From Deltaproteobacteria bacterium (GTDB lineage Bacteria; Bdellovibrionota_B; Oligoflexia; Oligoflexales; Bog-1112): a DNA stretch of 48,212 nucleotides. The position numbers and the translations under genes are program-made. Shown here piece after piece: positions 26,284 through 35,517 of the stretch (position 1 is the stretch's first letter; the number at the start of each line of letters is the position of its first letter). Location of the stretch: positions 1 to 48,212 of the forward strand of contig JAHFAI010000010.1 of assembly GCA_023250635.1 (NCBI GenBank), written 5' to 3'. A model generated the notes under the pieces. The model was not told where the DNA came from. It was given only the letters and a program-made list of their open reading frames with translations, and ran no database searches.

Positions 26284-27045
26284 CTAAAGTTTTCCTGCTT
26301 CCTCACGAAAAACCGCAGCACGTTTACGCATATCTTCCGGAGCCATGGCTTTTAAATACAAATTAGCATCATCTTTCTTATCTTGACTAACCTTCTGATC
26401 TGCTAATTTCTCCAGCGCAACTGCTGCTTTTTGCAAAGCTTTTTTAACTAAATCCGGGAAAGTATGATTGTACGCTTCTGCTAAAGCAATATAGCGGTGG
26501 GCACAGGCATGCCAAATTTCCTGCTTGCAATAAAATTTAGCAATAAACTCCTGCGACTCCGCAATACGCCGCCGTCCCTTTAAACTTAGTTCCTTTGCTT
26601 CTCCGACATATTCACTGTGGGGATAGGCTACCAGTAGCTTGTCCCATTCACTGATGGCTTTAGCCGATAAATCCTGTTCCCGATCTACTTCCTTCGGGGC
26701 TTGCTCCCAATAGGATTGACCAATACGAAATTGCGCAAAAGCCCCCTGGAGATGCTTCGGGTGCAGCTTGATAAACTGCTCGTAGGAAACCACCGCTTCT
26801 CCGTAACGAGCCAACTCATAATAAGAATTAGCAATCAGCAATTCAGCTTCTAAGGCGTAGCTACTATAAGGGAATTTGGTCTTAAACTCACCTAAGCGGT
26901 TGAGAGCTATCTCATAATTCCCTTGAGTATAAGGGGTTTTGGCGATAACAAAGGAGCCGTCAGGGTTGGCAAGATCAAAGTCTTTCTCCTGACAGCCGGG
27001 CAACATTACAATCCCGACAAAAAACGCAAGTAGAGGTAAACGCAC
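26284..27045 (-). CDS. bamD: Outer-membrane assembly lipoprotein BamD
   Basis: BamD is the essential TPR lipoprotein of the BAM complex that folds barrel proteins. The signal peptide ends in the lipobox LPGC (Cys18). TPR-like repeats follow: YTQGNYEIALNRLGEFKTKF, SYALEAELLIANSYYELARY, AVVSYEQFIKLHPKH and GAFAQFRIGQSYWEQAP, then the long C-terminal helices. Its 253 residues match the family length. GTG 27045 has GGGAG 6 nt upstream. It is divergent from the TonB-like gene with a 105-bp shared promoter region. The several predicted barrels in this window would be its clients. Confidence 0.9.
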   Translation of the reverse strand: MRLPLLAFFVGIVMLPGCQEKDFDLANPDGSFVIAKTPYTQGNYEIALNRLGEFKTKFPYSSYALEAELLIANSYYELARYGEAVVSYEQFIKLHPKHLQGAFAQFRIGQSYWEQAPKEVDREQDLSAKAISEWDKLLVAYPHSEYVGEAKELSLKGRRRIAESQEFIAKFYCKQEIWHACAHRYIALAEAYNHTFPDLVKKALQKAAVALEKLADQKVSQDKKDDANLYLKAMAPEDMRKRAAVFREEAGKL

Positions 27046-27150
27046 TGTTTTCTCCCTATTTTCGAAAAAATACTCAAAAATTCGCTTATTCGACCGACAT
27101 CATCCCTGTAAGATAAGCTTAAATGAATAGATCCGGGCAAAGATTGCATT

Positions 27151-28122
27151 ATGGAAAGAATTGGAAAAAATTCCAAGCCTAACTCCGCTTCGGCTGATCA
27201 ACGCCCTGTTTGGAGAGGGCTTAGCATTGCTCTCTTTATCTTCCTCTCCCTTATGGCGCATCTCGTGGTTTTTATTTTCATCGCCGCAATGGAACCGAGG
27301 CCAGCCCCTAAAAAAGTAAAAGAAAATACCAGTGTTGTCACCTTTAAAGCGGTTTCCAAGTCTGCTCAGCAGCCCTTGCCACCACCGCCTTCACCGGAAG
27401 AGCCTACTCACCAGCCTATTCTTGAAACCCCTCTGCTTAAAACCGAAAAACCAGAAAAAGCCGATTTCCTCGGCGCTGTTGATCATCGTACCCTCCACGA
27501 ACAAAAAGTGGCGGAGAAAAAACGGCAGATCACTAAAAATCAGGACCCTAGCCGCCATCCCGGCAGTGCTAAAGCTGCTGCTAAAACCCCAAAACCCCTT
27601 ATACTCGCAAGCCCCGCCTTGACCCTGTCGCCTAAAAAATCAAAAAAGACCAAAACCAGCAAAGCCCTGGTAGGGCGTCACAAGAGACAAGAAAAAGCTC
27701 GCAATCCCTATGAACAACTCTTGCAGTCAGCCCAGCAAACGACGCTCCAAGAAGAATTTGATAGGGGTTATGTTGATGCGGTAGAGGGTAAATTTAAGGA
27801 AGGGGAGTACATTGACTTAAATACTCAGGAATATCGCTTTATCGGTTATTTTACCGGCATGCGTAAGGCCATCGAATTAGCTTGGAACTATCCAAAAGCG
27901 GCGGCGGTGGATGGGATTTACGGAAAAGTCGGGATTGCTTTTACTATTCTCAAAGATGGTAAAGTAGAGAAAGTAGAAATTATCAACACCTCTGGCTATC
28001 AAGTACTCGATATCGCCATTGTTGATGCCATAAAAGACGCGGCGCCGTTTGCGCCACTGCCCGAGGGCTTTGGCAAAACGAACCTTAATATATCGGGAAC
28101 TTTTAGCTATGTGCTGCGCTAG
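27151..28122 (+). CDS. TonB-family energy-transducing protein
   Basis: A 323-residue inner-membrane protein with an N-terminal anchor (ALFIFLSLMAHLVVFIFIAA), a Pro/Lys-rich periplasmic spacer (PPPPSPEEPTHQP, KKSKKTKTSK) and a C-terminal TonB domain (YGKVGIAFTILKDGKVEKVE, then SGYQVLDIAIVDAI and PLPEGF). TonB proteins pass proton-motive energy to outer-membrane receptors. No ExbB/ExbD genes are in the window. It could instead be an AgmX- or TolA-like member of the fold. ATG 27151 has only a weak ribosome site. Confidence 0.85.
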   Translation: MERIGKNSKPNSASADQRPVWRGLSIALFIFLSLMAHLVVFIFIAAMEPRPAPKKVKENTSVVTFKAVSKSAQQPLPPPPSPEEPTHQPILETPLLKTEKPEKADFLGAVDHRTLHEQKVAEKKRQITKNQDPSRHPGSAKAAAKTPKPLILASPALTLSPKKSKKTKTSKALVGRHKRQEKARNPYEQLLQSAQQTTLQEEFDRGYVDAVEGKFKEGEYIDLNTQEYRFIGYFTGMRKAIELAWNYPKAAAVDGIYGKVGIAFTILKDGKVEKVEIINTSGYQVLDIAIVDAIKDAAPFAPLPEGFGKTNLNISGTFSYVLR

Positions 28123-28224
28123 TCAGGCTTGGCCCTTTCCTACCGCGGCCAATTAAAAGGTTAATTTTTGATCATCGCCATAGTATATATTGGTGCCCAG
28201 CCATCTTCTCCAGAGGAAAATTTC

Positions 28225-29508
28225 GTGGCGGCCACCAACCGACTTTATCACATTTTCTCGCTTTTACTGCTTTGCCTTCCTCTGGGTTGCGCCAGCCTTG
28301 GCCCTGCCGAAAATTCGAGTACCACTGAATCTTCCTCCGCAGAGAGCGACGCCAGCAAAAAATCACCACCGCAAGCCACTCTTCAGCCTTTTACAAACGA
28401 TGATAAAGAGAATGAGGATAAAGAAAGTCTGCTCCTCGACGAGGAGATTTTTTCGGACGAAGCTGGTTTTTGCCAAGATGATCTTTACACTACCTATCTC
28501 AAAGAAAATCAAGGGAAAATACAAGCAAACCCTCTCTCGCCTGCGCTTAATTCTCACGAAACAAGCAGCGCTCCTCCCTCTAGCGAGAATCTCGATCTTT
28601 TTCCCGCACCCCTTTCCCCCGAGGAGTCCATCTACTTTGGAGATCTCGCCATAGAAATAAACCCCCAAGTAGAAAAATGGCTGCATTACTTTAAAACCAC
28701 TGGTCGCTGTGCTTTTACCCAATGGATGGCACGCGGTGAAGGCATCGCTCCCCTGCTGAAGCCACTGTTAAAAAAAGAAGGGGTCCCCGAAGAATTTTTC
28801 TATTTAGCAATGATCGAATCAGGTTTTGATAATCGCGCGTATTCTTCGGCCCACGCCGGAGGAACCTGGCAGCTGGTCGCCGAGACAGCTCGCCGCCTCG
28901 GGTTAACGATCAATCATTGGGTCGACGAACGGCGTGACCCAGTTAAATCCACCCGGGCCGCAGCCCGATATTTACGCTCGCTTTATGGTCAATATGGCAA
29001 TTGGTATCTAACCATGGCAGCTTATAACGGAGGTCCCCTACGCGTAGAGCACGCTATTGCTCGGGGTAAATCTCGTGATTTCTGGCAACTTTGCCGCGGC
29101 AAATATTTTAACGAACAAACCAAGCAGTTCGTTCCCAAAATTCTCGCTACCTTAATTCTTGGTTCTCAACCTCGGGAACACGGTTTTAATCTTCAACAAA
29201 AAACTCACGAGGGTTTTCCCCAGTCTACGGTAAAGATCGAAAAACAAGTCTCCCTTGCCAACCTAGCACAAGCCCTTAATGTTTCTTTAGCGCAATTGAA
29301 ACGCTGGAACCCGGAATTGCTCCGTGAATCGACCCCACCTTATTCGGCAAAAGAAGGGGCCTATGGCTTGCGCCTGCCCGAACGACTGACGGCAAAATAC
29401 GCCAAAATTCAAGACCAGCTCCTCAGCCTTCCTGTAAAAAAGCACTTATCCCGGCCCCCAAAACGTTACCGCAGCCAAGGTAAAAAAGCTCCTGCTCCAA
29501 ACCGATAA
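28225..29508 (+). CDS. Lipoprotein lytic murein transglycosylase, MltD-like
   Basis: This enzyme cleaves glycan strands of peptidoglycan to anhydro-muropeptides. The start is GTG 28225, with GAGGA 7-8 nt upstream, directly before a signal peptide ending in LPLGC (Cys22). A TTG further upstream is less likely. After an acidic low-complexity stretch comes the SLT domain: FYLAMIESGFDN (catalytic Glu198), SAHAGGTWQL, AARYLRSLYGQYGNWYLTMA then AYNGGP, and KQFVPKILA. A single LysM-like segment (SLANLAQALNVSLAQLKRWN) precedes the basic tail. The 3' end overlaps the convergent aminotransferase gene by 86 nt. Confidence 0.9.
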   Translation: MAATNRLYHIFSLLLLCLPLGCASLGPAENSSTTESSSAESDASKKSPPQATLQPFTNDDKENEDKESLLLDEEIFSDEAGFCQDDLYTTYLKENQGKIQANPLSPALNSHETSSAPPSSENLDLFPAPLSPEESIYFGDLAIEINPQVEKWLHYFKTTGRCAFTQWMARGEGIAPLLKPLLKKEGVPEEFFYLAMIESGFDNRAYSSAHAGGTWQLVAETARRLGLTINHWVDERRDPVKSTRAAARYLRSLYGQYGNWYLTMAAYNGGPLRVEHAIARGKSRDFWQLCRGKYFNEQTKQFVPKILATLILGSQPREHGFNLQQKTHEGFPQSTVKIEKQVSLANLAQALNVSLAQLKRWNPELLRESTPPYSAKEGAYGLRLPERLTAKYAKIQDQLLSLPVKKHLSRPPKRYRSQGKKAPAPNR

Positions 29509-30595
29509 TTCCCGCACAAATATCAAAATAATCTATCATCCCTAGATGAGCAAAGCGCACGATTTTTCCCGCAAGTTGATCTTGACCTCCAGCAAAAATC
29601 ATTCCCACACGTTCTTGCAAGCGCTTAAGCAAGAGATTGCCATCCACCTCCTGGGGAATAAAAGCGGCACTTAAGCCATTAGAAAAATGCCCCTCACCGA
29701 GAAGCTTAAGTCCCATGGCTTCAAGAGCCCGACGCACCCCCTGAGCCAAGCCCTGATGAAACGCCACATAGTCTTCCACACCATAGGCGGTAATCGCCGC
29801 CAGAGAAGCCTCTAAGCCCACGATCAAGCTACTCGCTGGGGTAAAGGAACTCTGCCCCTTCTCTTGGTTTTTAAACTCCTTAGGCAAATCAAAATAAAAA
29901 CGGGGGCGCTTTGACCAACGCCTCTGCATACGTTCAGAACAAGCAATAAAGCTCAGTCCTGGGGGAGTGGATAAACCTTTTTGGCTTCCTGAAACCACTA
30001 TGTCTATCCCCCACTGATTCATTTTCATAGGTTCTGCACCCAGAGAAGAAATCGCATCGACTACCACCAAAGCATCGGAATGACGATTGATCGCTTGCCC
30101 ATAGGCTCCCACCGGCAAACACACCCCCGTAGAGGTTTCGCATTGTTGCATAAACACGGCCTTAAACCCGGGACGCTTAGCCAAAACTTCCTCTAGTTCT
30201 TCAACTGCCGGTACCTGCCCCCAGGGAAAACTTAGGGTATGAACCTCACAGCCAAAGGCGGTGGCAAGATCTAACCAGCGTTCACCGAATTTTCCCCCCA
30301 CTAAACACAGGACCTTATCCCCAACTTCGGTGCAATTAACCAGAGCTGCTTCCATCGCTCCCGTGCCTGAGCTAGTCAGGATGAGGGGGGCGCTGGCTGA
30401 GCCAAACAGGGGCGATAGCATTTCGCGACAATGGCGAAAAGTGCTATAAAATCCCTCCTGCCTGTGATAAGGAACCTGGTCCACCATCAAGAGGCGTGAG
30501 TGCAGAGGTACCGGTGTAGGCCCCGGGCAAAATTGTCTTTCGCGGACAAATGGTAGTTTCTTCGTCTTAAGTGAATTGTTTGCTAATTTAGACAT
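29423..30595 (-). CDS. Class V PLP-dependent aminotransferase (alanine--glyoxylate / serine--pyruvate type)
   Basis: A 390-residue cytoplasmic aminotransferase. FCPGPTPVP at the front, LTSSGTGAMEAALVNC (73-88), CETSTGV (152-158), VVVDAISSLGAEPM with the PLP-pyridine Asp180, and SGSQKGLSTPPGLSF with the Schiff-base Lys206 define the fold. Relatives use alanine, serine or phosphoserine as donors; the actual substrate cannot be told. ATG 30595 was taken because AAGG lies about 10 nt upstream; TTG 30601 is the alternative. The last 29 codons overlap the mltD-like gene on the other strand. Confidence 0.88.
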   Translation of the reverse strand: MSKLANNSLKTKKLPFVRERQFCPGPTPVPLHSRLLMVDQVPYHRQEGFYSTFRHCREMLSPLFGSASAPLILTSSGTGAMEAALVNCTEVGDKVLCLVGGKFGERWLDLATAFGCEVHTLSFPWGQVPAVEELEEVLAKRPGFKAVFMQQCETSTGVCLPVGAYGQAINRHSDALVVVDAISSLGAEPMKMNQWGIDIVVSGSQKGLSTPPGLSFIACSERMQRRWSKRPRFYFDLPKEFKNQEKGQSSFTPASSLIVGLEASLAAITAYGVEDYVAFHQGLAQGVRRALEAMGLKLLGEGHFSNGLSAAFIPQEVDGNLLLKRLQERVGMIFAGGQDQLAGKIVRFAHLGMIDYFDICAGIIGLEQELFYLGCGNVLGAGISAFLQEG

Positions 30596-30631
30596 AATCA
30601 ACCAACCTTCTCTATAAAGTGAACCGAGCCC

Positions 30632-31321
30632 ATGGGACAGCTTGTTATCAGTATCGCTATTTTATTTGCCGCACCCTGGATTTATTCGAGCGCTCAATAT
30701 TTTCAAAAAATATGGCGCTGGATTGACAAGCTCCTGCTGGTCTTTATCCTAGCATTAGTACTTGGTCATCTCTTACCAGAATCCTACTCACACCTTGGCC
30801 TCGTTAGCCTACTTTTTGCTTTGGCCGGTCTTTTTCTACCAAGTCTCTTGGAACGCCTGTGGACCAAAAACGCCGGAACTATTCATATTATTCCCGTCAT
30901 TCTTGCCGTCGTTGGTCTGTGCTTTCACGGGATGATGGATGGTGCAGCATTGGTCCCGCAGAATCTCCATGGTGGTCACCACTGTCATCTGCACGACCAC
31001 TCTGGGGAGGGAGGCTTATGGCTGCAACTAGCTGTTATTGCCCATAGACTTCCCGATGCCCTCTTCTTGTGGGGGGTCTTTTACCCAAGAAAAGGTGCGC
31101 GTTTTGCCATGGGCTTACTCTGTGGACTCAGCCTTGCCACCATCGTGGGTTTCTTTTTAGGCGGAGAAATTTTTGCCCTGCTTGATCACGATTATTCGGT
31201 TATTTTCGCTTTCCAGGCGGTCGTCGCGGGCTCGCTTCTCCATATTGCCTTCGACCGTCACGATCTCCACAGCGCCGGCTGTGGACAAGTAAAGAAGGGC
31301 TGCGCCCACCATCATCACTAA
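30632..31321 (+). CDS. ZIP-like metal transporter
   Basis: A 229-residue polytopic membrane protein. The helix pair with FHGMMDGAAL and IAHRLPDALFLWGVF matches the metal-binding TM4 and TM5 pattern of ZIP proteins (HxxxDG and HxxPD), and HLLPES and SLLHIAF agree. A histidine-rich loop (HGGHHCHLHDH) and an HHHH tail would bind zinc, iron or similar ions. It begins 36 nt from the divergent aminotransferase. The direction of transport and the metal are not evident. It is somewhat divergent from classical ZupT. Confidence 0.75.
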   Translation: MGQLVISIAILFAAPWIYSSAQYFQKIWRWIDKLLLVFILALVLGHLLPESYSHLGLVSLLFALAGLFLPSLLERLWTKNAGTIHIIPVILAVVGLCFHGMMDGAALVPQNLHGGHHCHLHDHSGEGGLWLQLAVIAHRLPDALFLWGVFYPRKGARFAMGLLCGLSLATIVGFFLGGEIFALLDHDYSVIFAFQAVVAGSLLHIAFDRHDLHSAGCGQVKKGCAHHHH

Positions 31322-31345
31322 ACGGATAACCCCGCTGAGGATATT

Positions 31346-32131
31346 ATGAAATTACCTCTTTTATTAAGCACTTACCTTGCTGTTCTCTTTTTTTCTTGGA
31401 CTGCTGAGGCTAAGACCATGGTCGTCTACCTCCATGGAGCTGGATCAAATGCCAGAGATGGGCAAACAATCCTCAATGACTTGCTGATAGCTGGCCTCCC
31501 TCAAAATCATCCTGAAGTTGTTACCTTCGTAAGCATCGATGCTGCCGAAATAGCTGCGCCAGGCCTCTGGGTCAATATTCCACCGACAGCTGCGGAAATG
31601 GCTTTGTTTACCGCACAAGTTGGGACGAATGTCTCGCTCTTAGCCACTTGGTTTAGCGACCCCATGACTCATTTTGCCAACAACCATGCTACTCTTGCAG
31701 CAATGTTTGGAAAATACCACAGCACTGTAGACCAATGGCTTCTCCCTTACGTTAGCAAGCTCAATGCTCTCATTGACCACAAATTGGCCGCTGCAGGAAT
31801 AGAGCATAGAAATTTAATTTTAGCAGGACATTCTATGGGTGCAATAATGGCCCATGCGACGGCCACTCAACGTAGTATTCCCTGTCTTGCGCTTGTCTCC
31901 TTACGGGGATTTTTCTATCCGTGGGAAAACCCTAAATCTATACCTGAACATGTATTCGCCGTGTCCGCCACTAACGATCAGAGTATTCCTCATGCTCTCT
32001 ATCAACACTCTAAATCATGCTGTAGTTTTAAAGATTTTCAAGAAAAAATAGATGCAAAAGGCCATGGCATATTTGGAGAAGATGTCGAATGGTTAAAGGA
32101 AAAACTCATCCCTATAATCCTCGAGCTCTAA
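31346..32131 (+). CDS. Exported alpha/beta-hydrolase (esterase/lipase-like)
   Basis: A 261-residue protein with a signal peptide (LLLSTYLAVLFFSWTAEA). The hydrolase fold is shown by VVYLHGAGSNARDG (oxyanion region), LAGHSMGAIMAH (nucleophile serine), the acid candidate in SATNDQSIP and the histidine in KGHGIFGED. It resembles phospholipase/carboxylesterase-type hydrolases, with the substrate unknown. GAGGA precedes ATG 31346 by about 6 nt. It follows the ZIP-like gene by 24 nt on the same strand, so the two may be cotranscribed. Confidence 0.82.
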   Translation: MKLPLLLSTYLAVLFFSWTAEAKTMVVYLHGAGSNARDGQTILNDLLIAGLPQNHPEVVTFVSIDAAEIAAPGLWVNIPPTAAEMALFTAQVGTNVSLLATWFSDPMTHFANNHATLAAMFGKYHSTVDQWLLPYVSKLNALIDHKLAAAGIEHRNLILAGHSMGAIMAHATATQRSIPCLALVSLRGFFYPWENPKSIPEHVFAVSATNDQSIPHALYQHSKSCCSFKDFQEKIDAKGHGIFGEDVEWLKEKLIPIILEL

Positions 32132-32140
32132 AGAGAGTCC

Positions 32141-33124
32141 TCATAAAGCCATCAGAATAGCTAAAGCGATTCCGTGGTGTAATTTTCCCGTTTGATAAGG
32201 ACGTTGCACCATATAAGAAAGCGATGCTTTCTGGTTAACCAAGGCAATACCACCACCGATTGATTGCCGTCTTGCATCCGAAAAATCGTAACCATAAGAA
32301 GCCAGTAAACGCAGCATGTCTTGCACCTTAATCGAAGTAGAAGCAACCGCCATTTGCTCTTGTTGATTGCCTTCTTTGCTCGGAGTTAAATCAAGAGCAG
32401 GATCGGCGCTAATTTGTTCGTAACTCACCAACTCACCTTGCACCCGTTGCCGATAGGTATAATCCAGATGGGTGGTTAGGATTCCCCCAAAAAGGATGTA
32501 AGCCAGACCAGCCCGATAAACTCGGGGGGCAAGATTTTCTACCTGGTCATTAACCAGGTTTTCCCCAGCCAAACCAAAACGCAGATTAGGAGTAAGCAAG
32601 CCGGCAATCCCCACCCCAGCCGCAACTCCTTTAACCGGAGAATCAAGACCTTTTAAGCGATCATATCCCTCGACATACTGAAGACCGAGACCAGCGGCTA
32701 GCTTTGAAAAAGCCACCCCTAAACCCAAATTCACCCGATGACGGAGAGGGGCATCATAGTAAGCCTGCTCGCGTTTATCCACATCCACTGCATCAAGAAA
32801 GGATTCGTATTTATTTTTGGCTGCAGTGTAGGTAATCCCCGCAGCAATCGCCGAGGTCTTTGAATCAACCGCTCCTACCTGATAAAAAGATCTTCCATAG
32901 GAGGGCCAGTGATAGACACCAGAGACGGTGTACTGCTTTTCAATGGCTAACATCGCGGGATTGGTCTTAACGGAATTCTGCCCAGAAACCGCCGCCACCC
33001 CCCCGTTTCCAAAACCGAGAGAATGACCGCCGCCTGCTTCAAATTCATCGGGGACACGAGAATATCCTGGCAAGGACTGAACTAAAAAAAGAACGACAAC
33101 TAAGGTGGAATAGCGCATTTTCAT
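32141..33124 (-). CDS. Outer-membrane protein, PorV/FadL-like barrel
   Basis: A 327-residue exported protein (signal peptide through LPGYS). GFGNGGVAAVSGQNSVKTNP resembles the N-terminal signature of PorV/UPF0164-type and FadL-like barrels (a glycine-rich loop followed by NPA). Repeated amphipathic strands such as AAGITYTA and GLAYILFGG support a barrel. GAGGAG lies 8 nt before ATG 33124. The barrel probably depends on the Bam machinery. The transported substrate is unknown. Confidence 0.7.
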   Translation of the reverse strand: MKMRYSTLVVVLFLVQSLPGYSRVPDEFEAGGGHSLGFGNGGVAAVSGQNSVKTNPAMLAIEKQYTVSGVYHWPSYGRSFYQVGAVDSKTSAIAAGITYTAAKNKYESFLDAVDVDKREQAYYDAPLRHRVNLGLGVAFSKLAAGLGLQYVEGYDRLKGLDSPVKGVAAGVGIAGLLTPNLRFGLAGENLVNDQVENLAPRVYRAGLAYILFGGILTTHLDYTYRQRVQGELVSYEQISADPALDLTPSKEGNQQEQMAVASTSIKVQDMLRLLASYGYDFSDARRQSIGGGIALVNQKASLSYMVQRPYQTGKLHHGIALAILMAL

Positions 33125-33164
33125 CCAAGGCTCCTCATAGTACAGAGATAAGGAGCTGCCGCTG

Positions 33165-33527
33165 CTATTTGTCGCTATCAGTTTTTTTTGGAGCAGCGTC
33201 TCCCTGCTTTTTACTATACCTGAGCACGTGCTCTTTTAGAATCTTGACGTTGGCATTTCCCAGATCAAGGGTGATAAAATCATCTGCTACGCTTTTGATC
33301 CGCCCGATAATCCCCCCGGTGGTGATCACTTCATCCCCGGGTTTCAGCATTTTTAACAGCTCCCCGTGCTCCTTAGCTTTTTTGGCCTGGGGCCTGACCA
33401 TGATAAAATACATCGCCACAAAAATTAAAACAAAGGGCACCATCATCTCAAAAATACTCTGCTGTGGTGCCGCACTCCCCTGAGCTTCACCAGCGGCCAA
33501 AGCTATTCCTAGCAACGAAAAACTCAT
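33165..33527 (-). CDS. yajC: Sec translocase accessory subunit YajC
   Basis: A 120-residue protein with one membrane helix (VPFVLIFVAMYFIMVRPQ) followed by KKAKEHGELLKMLKPGDEVI and TTGGIIGRI, the YajC signature. It associates with SecDF-YidC in protein export. A GGGGAG site lies 6 nt before ATG 33527. SecD and SecF, the common neighbours, are absent here; the next gene in its direction is the outer-membrane barrel, 40 nt away. Confidence 0.95.
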   Translation of the reverse strand: MSFSLLGIALAAGEAQGSAAPQQSIFEMMVPFVLIFVAMYFIMVRPQAKKAKEHGELLKMLKPGDEVITTGGIIGRIKSVADDFITLDLGNANVKILKEHVLRYSKKQGDAAPKKTDSDK

Positions 33528-33719
33528 CTCAAACTCCCCTCTAGATCAAAAATGAAGCGCTACCTTCTTCGTCTTAGCCAAAAATTGCAAGGCCCATTAT
33601 CACAAGAAGCCATCTCAGAAATACAATCGCTGTGTTGGCTTCTATTCATTCCTCACTGGCTGATTTGACAATTATTGGCGAAAGTACCCTGATACTACCG
33701 AAATTAAGGACGACTTACC

Positions 33720-35117
33720 ATGCTCCTCTACTGGTGCTGGGGCTTTATTGCGGGGGGTATGATTGGCGCCACTAGCGATGCCCTGGCTTCTTACCCCTGG
33801 TGGAGGTTTTTAAGCCTTGGACTGCTTGCTGCCCTAGCCTTAGAAAAGGTTCCTGGACTGCTCCGCCCAGGGGCTCTGACTCTGGCTGGCTTGATTTGGG
33901 GCTTATGCCATCATGCGCCGAGTCCCCTCGTTGCTGAGGGCTCCTACGTGCTTCGTTCCAGTGGCCTCTTTGCCCATTCCTACCAAAGCGTAATGGTTAG
34001 CAACGGCCAGCGAGTAATCCAAGCCTATGCGGCTGCGGAAACCGGCTGCCAGGGAACACTCCGCGGGACCCCCTACAGAGGAATGCTGCGCCAAGCACGT
34101 ACGATTTTTCAATGTAAAATACCACCCACCCAAGCCCTTAAACGCTGGTATCACCCGGTGAACGAGATTTTTTTCGCCTTACGCTCCTCTCTTGATCGGC
34201 AGTTTGCTCAACATCAGGGATTTATTGGCGGTTGGTTAGAGGCAGTTTTTTTGGGACGACTGGGAGCACTGAGTCCCCAGCTCAGCTTAACCTTCAAACG
34301 TCTGGGCCTGCTCCACCTCTTGGTTATCAGTGGCTTTCATATTACCTTTCTTAGTACGCTGCTGCGCTATGTTTGGCTTCTCCCCCTCGTCCTCGCTTAT
34401 AGTCTCCGTTTAATCACTCCTCGCGTACTCCTCCGAGGGAAAATTCTTGGGGAGCTGTTCCTCGGAGTTGGGCTGCTGCTTTTTATCTGCTTAATTGGAC
34501 AGCCAGCCTCTGCCCAACGAGCTTTCTTGATTTTTTTGGCTGCTCAATTGCTCGTCTTGTTACTTGGTAAACAACAGGCGGCTCAACAAATCGCCCTGGT
34601 GTTTTTCTGTCAAAGCCTGATTTTTCCCTTGGGACTAATCTGCGAGTCTGCGGCGATGAGCTGGGTGGCATACCTACTGGTAATCAATAAGTCTTCTCGA
34701 GAAGCTTCGTGGCAGCAATGGCTGATTAAAGAACTTGTGGTCCAAGCCGCTGTGATACTATTGAGTGGCTTCCTCTGGGGGCAGCTTAGTTTGGTCAGTC
34801 TCCTCACTAATGTGCTCATCGCTCCGTTTTTCTCACCGATTATTCTCGCTTCTTTTTTGTTGCTTTTTTCTCCCCTACTACCCGGGATTATAAATAAAAT
34901 ATGCGGTGATTTGATTCTAAGTAGTTTACAATTCCTCTGTTGGGTTGACAGCGTGCTTGTCACCTATTGCCCCTGGCAGTATTGGCAGGATCTTCCCTTC
35001 GGATTGCGCTGCTTATTCTTGGTAGCAAGCACATATGCCATGAGGCTTCTTTTTCGACGAGGGCAGAATGAACAAAAACACGGCGGTAGTGCCCAATCAA
35101 GAACTCTGGCAAGGTAA
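33720..35117 (+). CDS. ComEC/Rec2-type competence membrane channel, short form
   Basis: A 465-residue polytopic protein. HLLVISGFHITFLSTLL is the ComEC competence-domain signature, with the following helices (GELFLGVGLLLFICLIGQP, AQRAFLIFLAAQLLVLLLG). The N-terminal part (GSYVLRSSGLFAHS, GTLRGTPYRGM, FQCKIPP) corresponds to the soluble OB-like domain. The C-terminal metallo-beta-lactamase-like domain of long ComEC proteins is absent. It probably moves single-stranded DNA through the inner membrane, though other competence genes are not seen here. AGGA lies 9 nt before ATG 33720, and a TTGACA at 33665-33670 lacks a convincing -10 partner. Confidence 0.85.
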   Translation: MLLYWCWGFIAGGMIGATSDALASYPWWRFLSLGLLAALALEKVPGLLRPGALTLAGLIWGLCHHAPSPLVAEGSYVLRSSGLFAHSYQSVMVSNGQRVIQAYAAAETGCQGTLRGTPYRGMLRQARTIFQCKIPPTQALKRWYHPVNEIFFALRSSLDRQFAQHQGFIGGWLEAVFLGRLGALSPQLSLTFKRLGLLHLLVISGFHITFLSTLLRYVWLLPLVLAYSLRLITPRVLLRGKILGELFLGVGLLLFICLIGQPASAQRAFLIFLAAQLLVLLLGKQQAAQQIALVFFCQSLIFPLGLICESAAMSWVAYLLVINKSSREASWQQWLIKELVVQAAVILLSGFLWGQLSLVSLLTNVLIAPFFSPIILASFLLLFSPLLPGIINKICGDLILSSLQFLCWVDSVLVTYCPWQYWQDLPFGLRCLFLVASTYAMRLLFRRGQNEQKHGGSAQSRTLAR

Positions 35118-35517
35118 GCGAGTCCTGATCGTGGACGATTCTCCCCAGCTGATAATTACTCTGAGAAAAATATACGAAAATCTGGGCTTTACTATAGCTG
35201 GCACTGCTGCCGATGGACTTGAAGCCCTCAGTGCCTACGCTTCTCTCAAACCTGATTTGGTCAGCCTGGATATTATCATGCCTAATATGCATGGTATCGA
35301 GTGCTTGCGTAAACTACGGGAGCTCGATCCCAAGGCCAAAGTTCTCCTGGTCAGTCGCTTAGCCAAGGACCGCCAGGCCAGCTCTGCCTACGAGCGCGAG
35401 ATACCCGAATATATTTTTGTAGCTAAGCCGGTAGACCCCCAATTGCTGGCCGAAAGTCTCCGTGCTCTTTTTTCTCCCCCAGCCCCCGTGATCCCGAGCG
35501 CAGCCCCGTCATCCTGA
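35068..35517 (+). CDS. Stand-alone CheY-like response regulator receiver
   Basis: A 149-residue single receiver domain: acid pair Asp23-Asp24 (LIVDDSP), phospho-acceptor Asp68 (VSLDIIMP), Ser96 (LLVSRL) and Lys120 (FVAKPV), all correctly spaced. There is no output domain and no kinase nearby. The start lies 50 nt inside the end of the comEC-like gene, with GAGGG 4-5 nt upstream. The last residues (VIPSAAPSS) and the TGA stop are encoded by a dispersed palindromic repeat, so the original C-terminus may have been altered. Target unknown. Confidence 0.88.
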   Translation: MNKNTAVVPNQELWQGKRVLIVDDSPQLIITLRKIYENLGFTIAGTAADGLEALSAYASLKPDLVSLDIIMPNMHGIECLRKLRELDPKAKVLLVSRLAKDRQASSAYEREIPEYIFVAKPVDPQLLAESLRALFSPPAPVIPSAAPSS

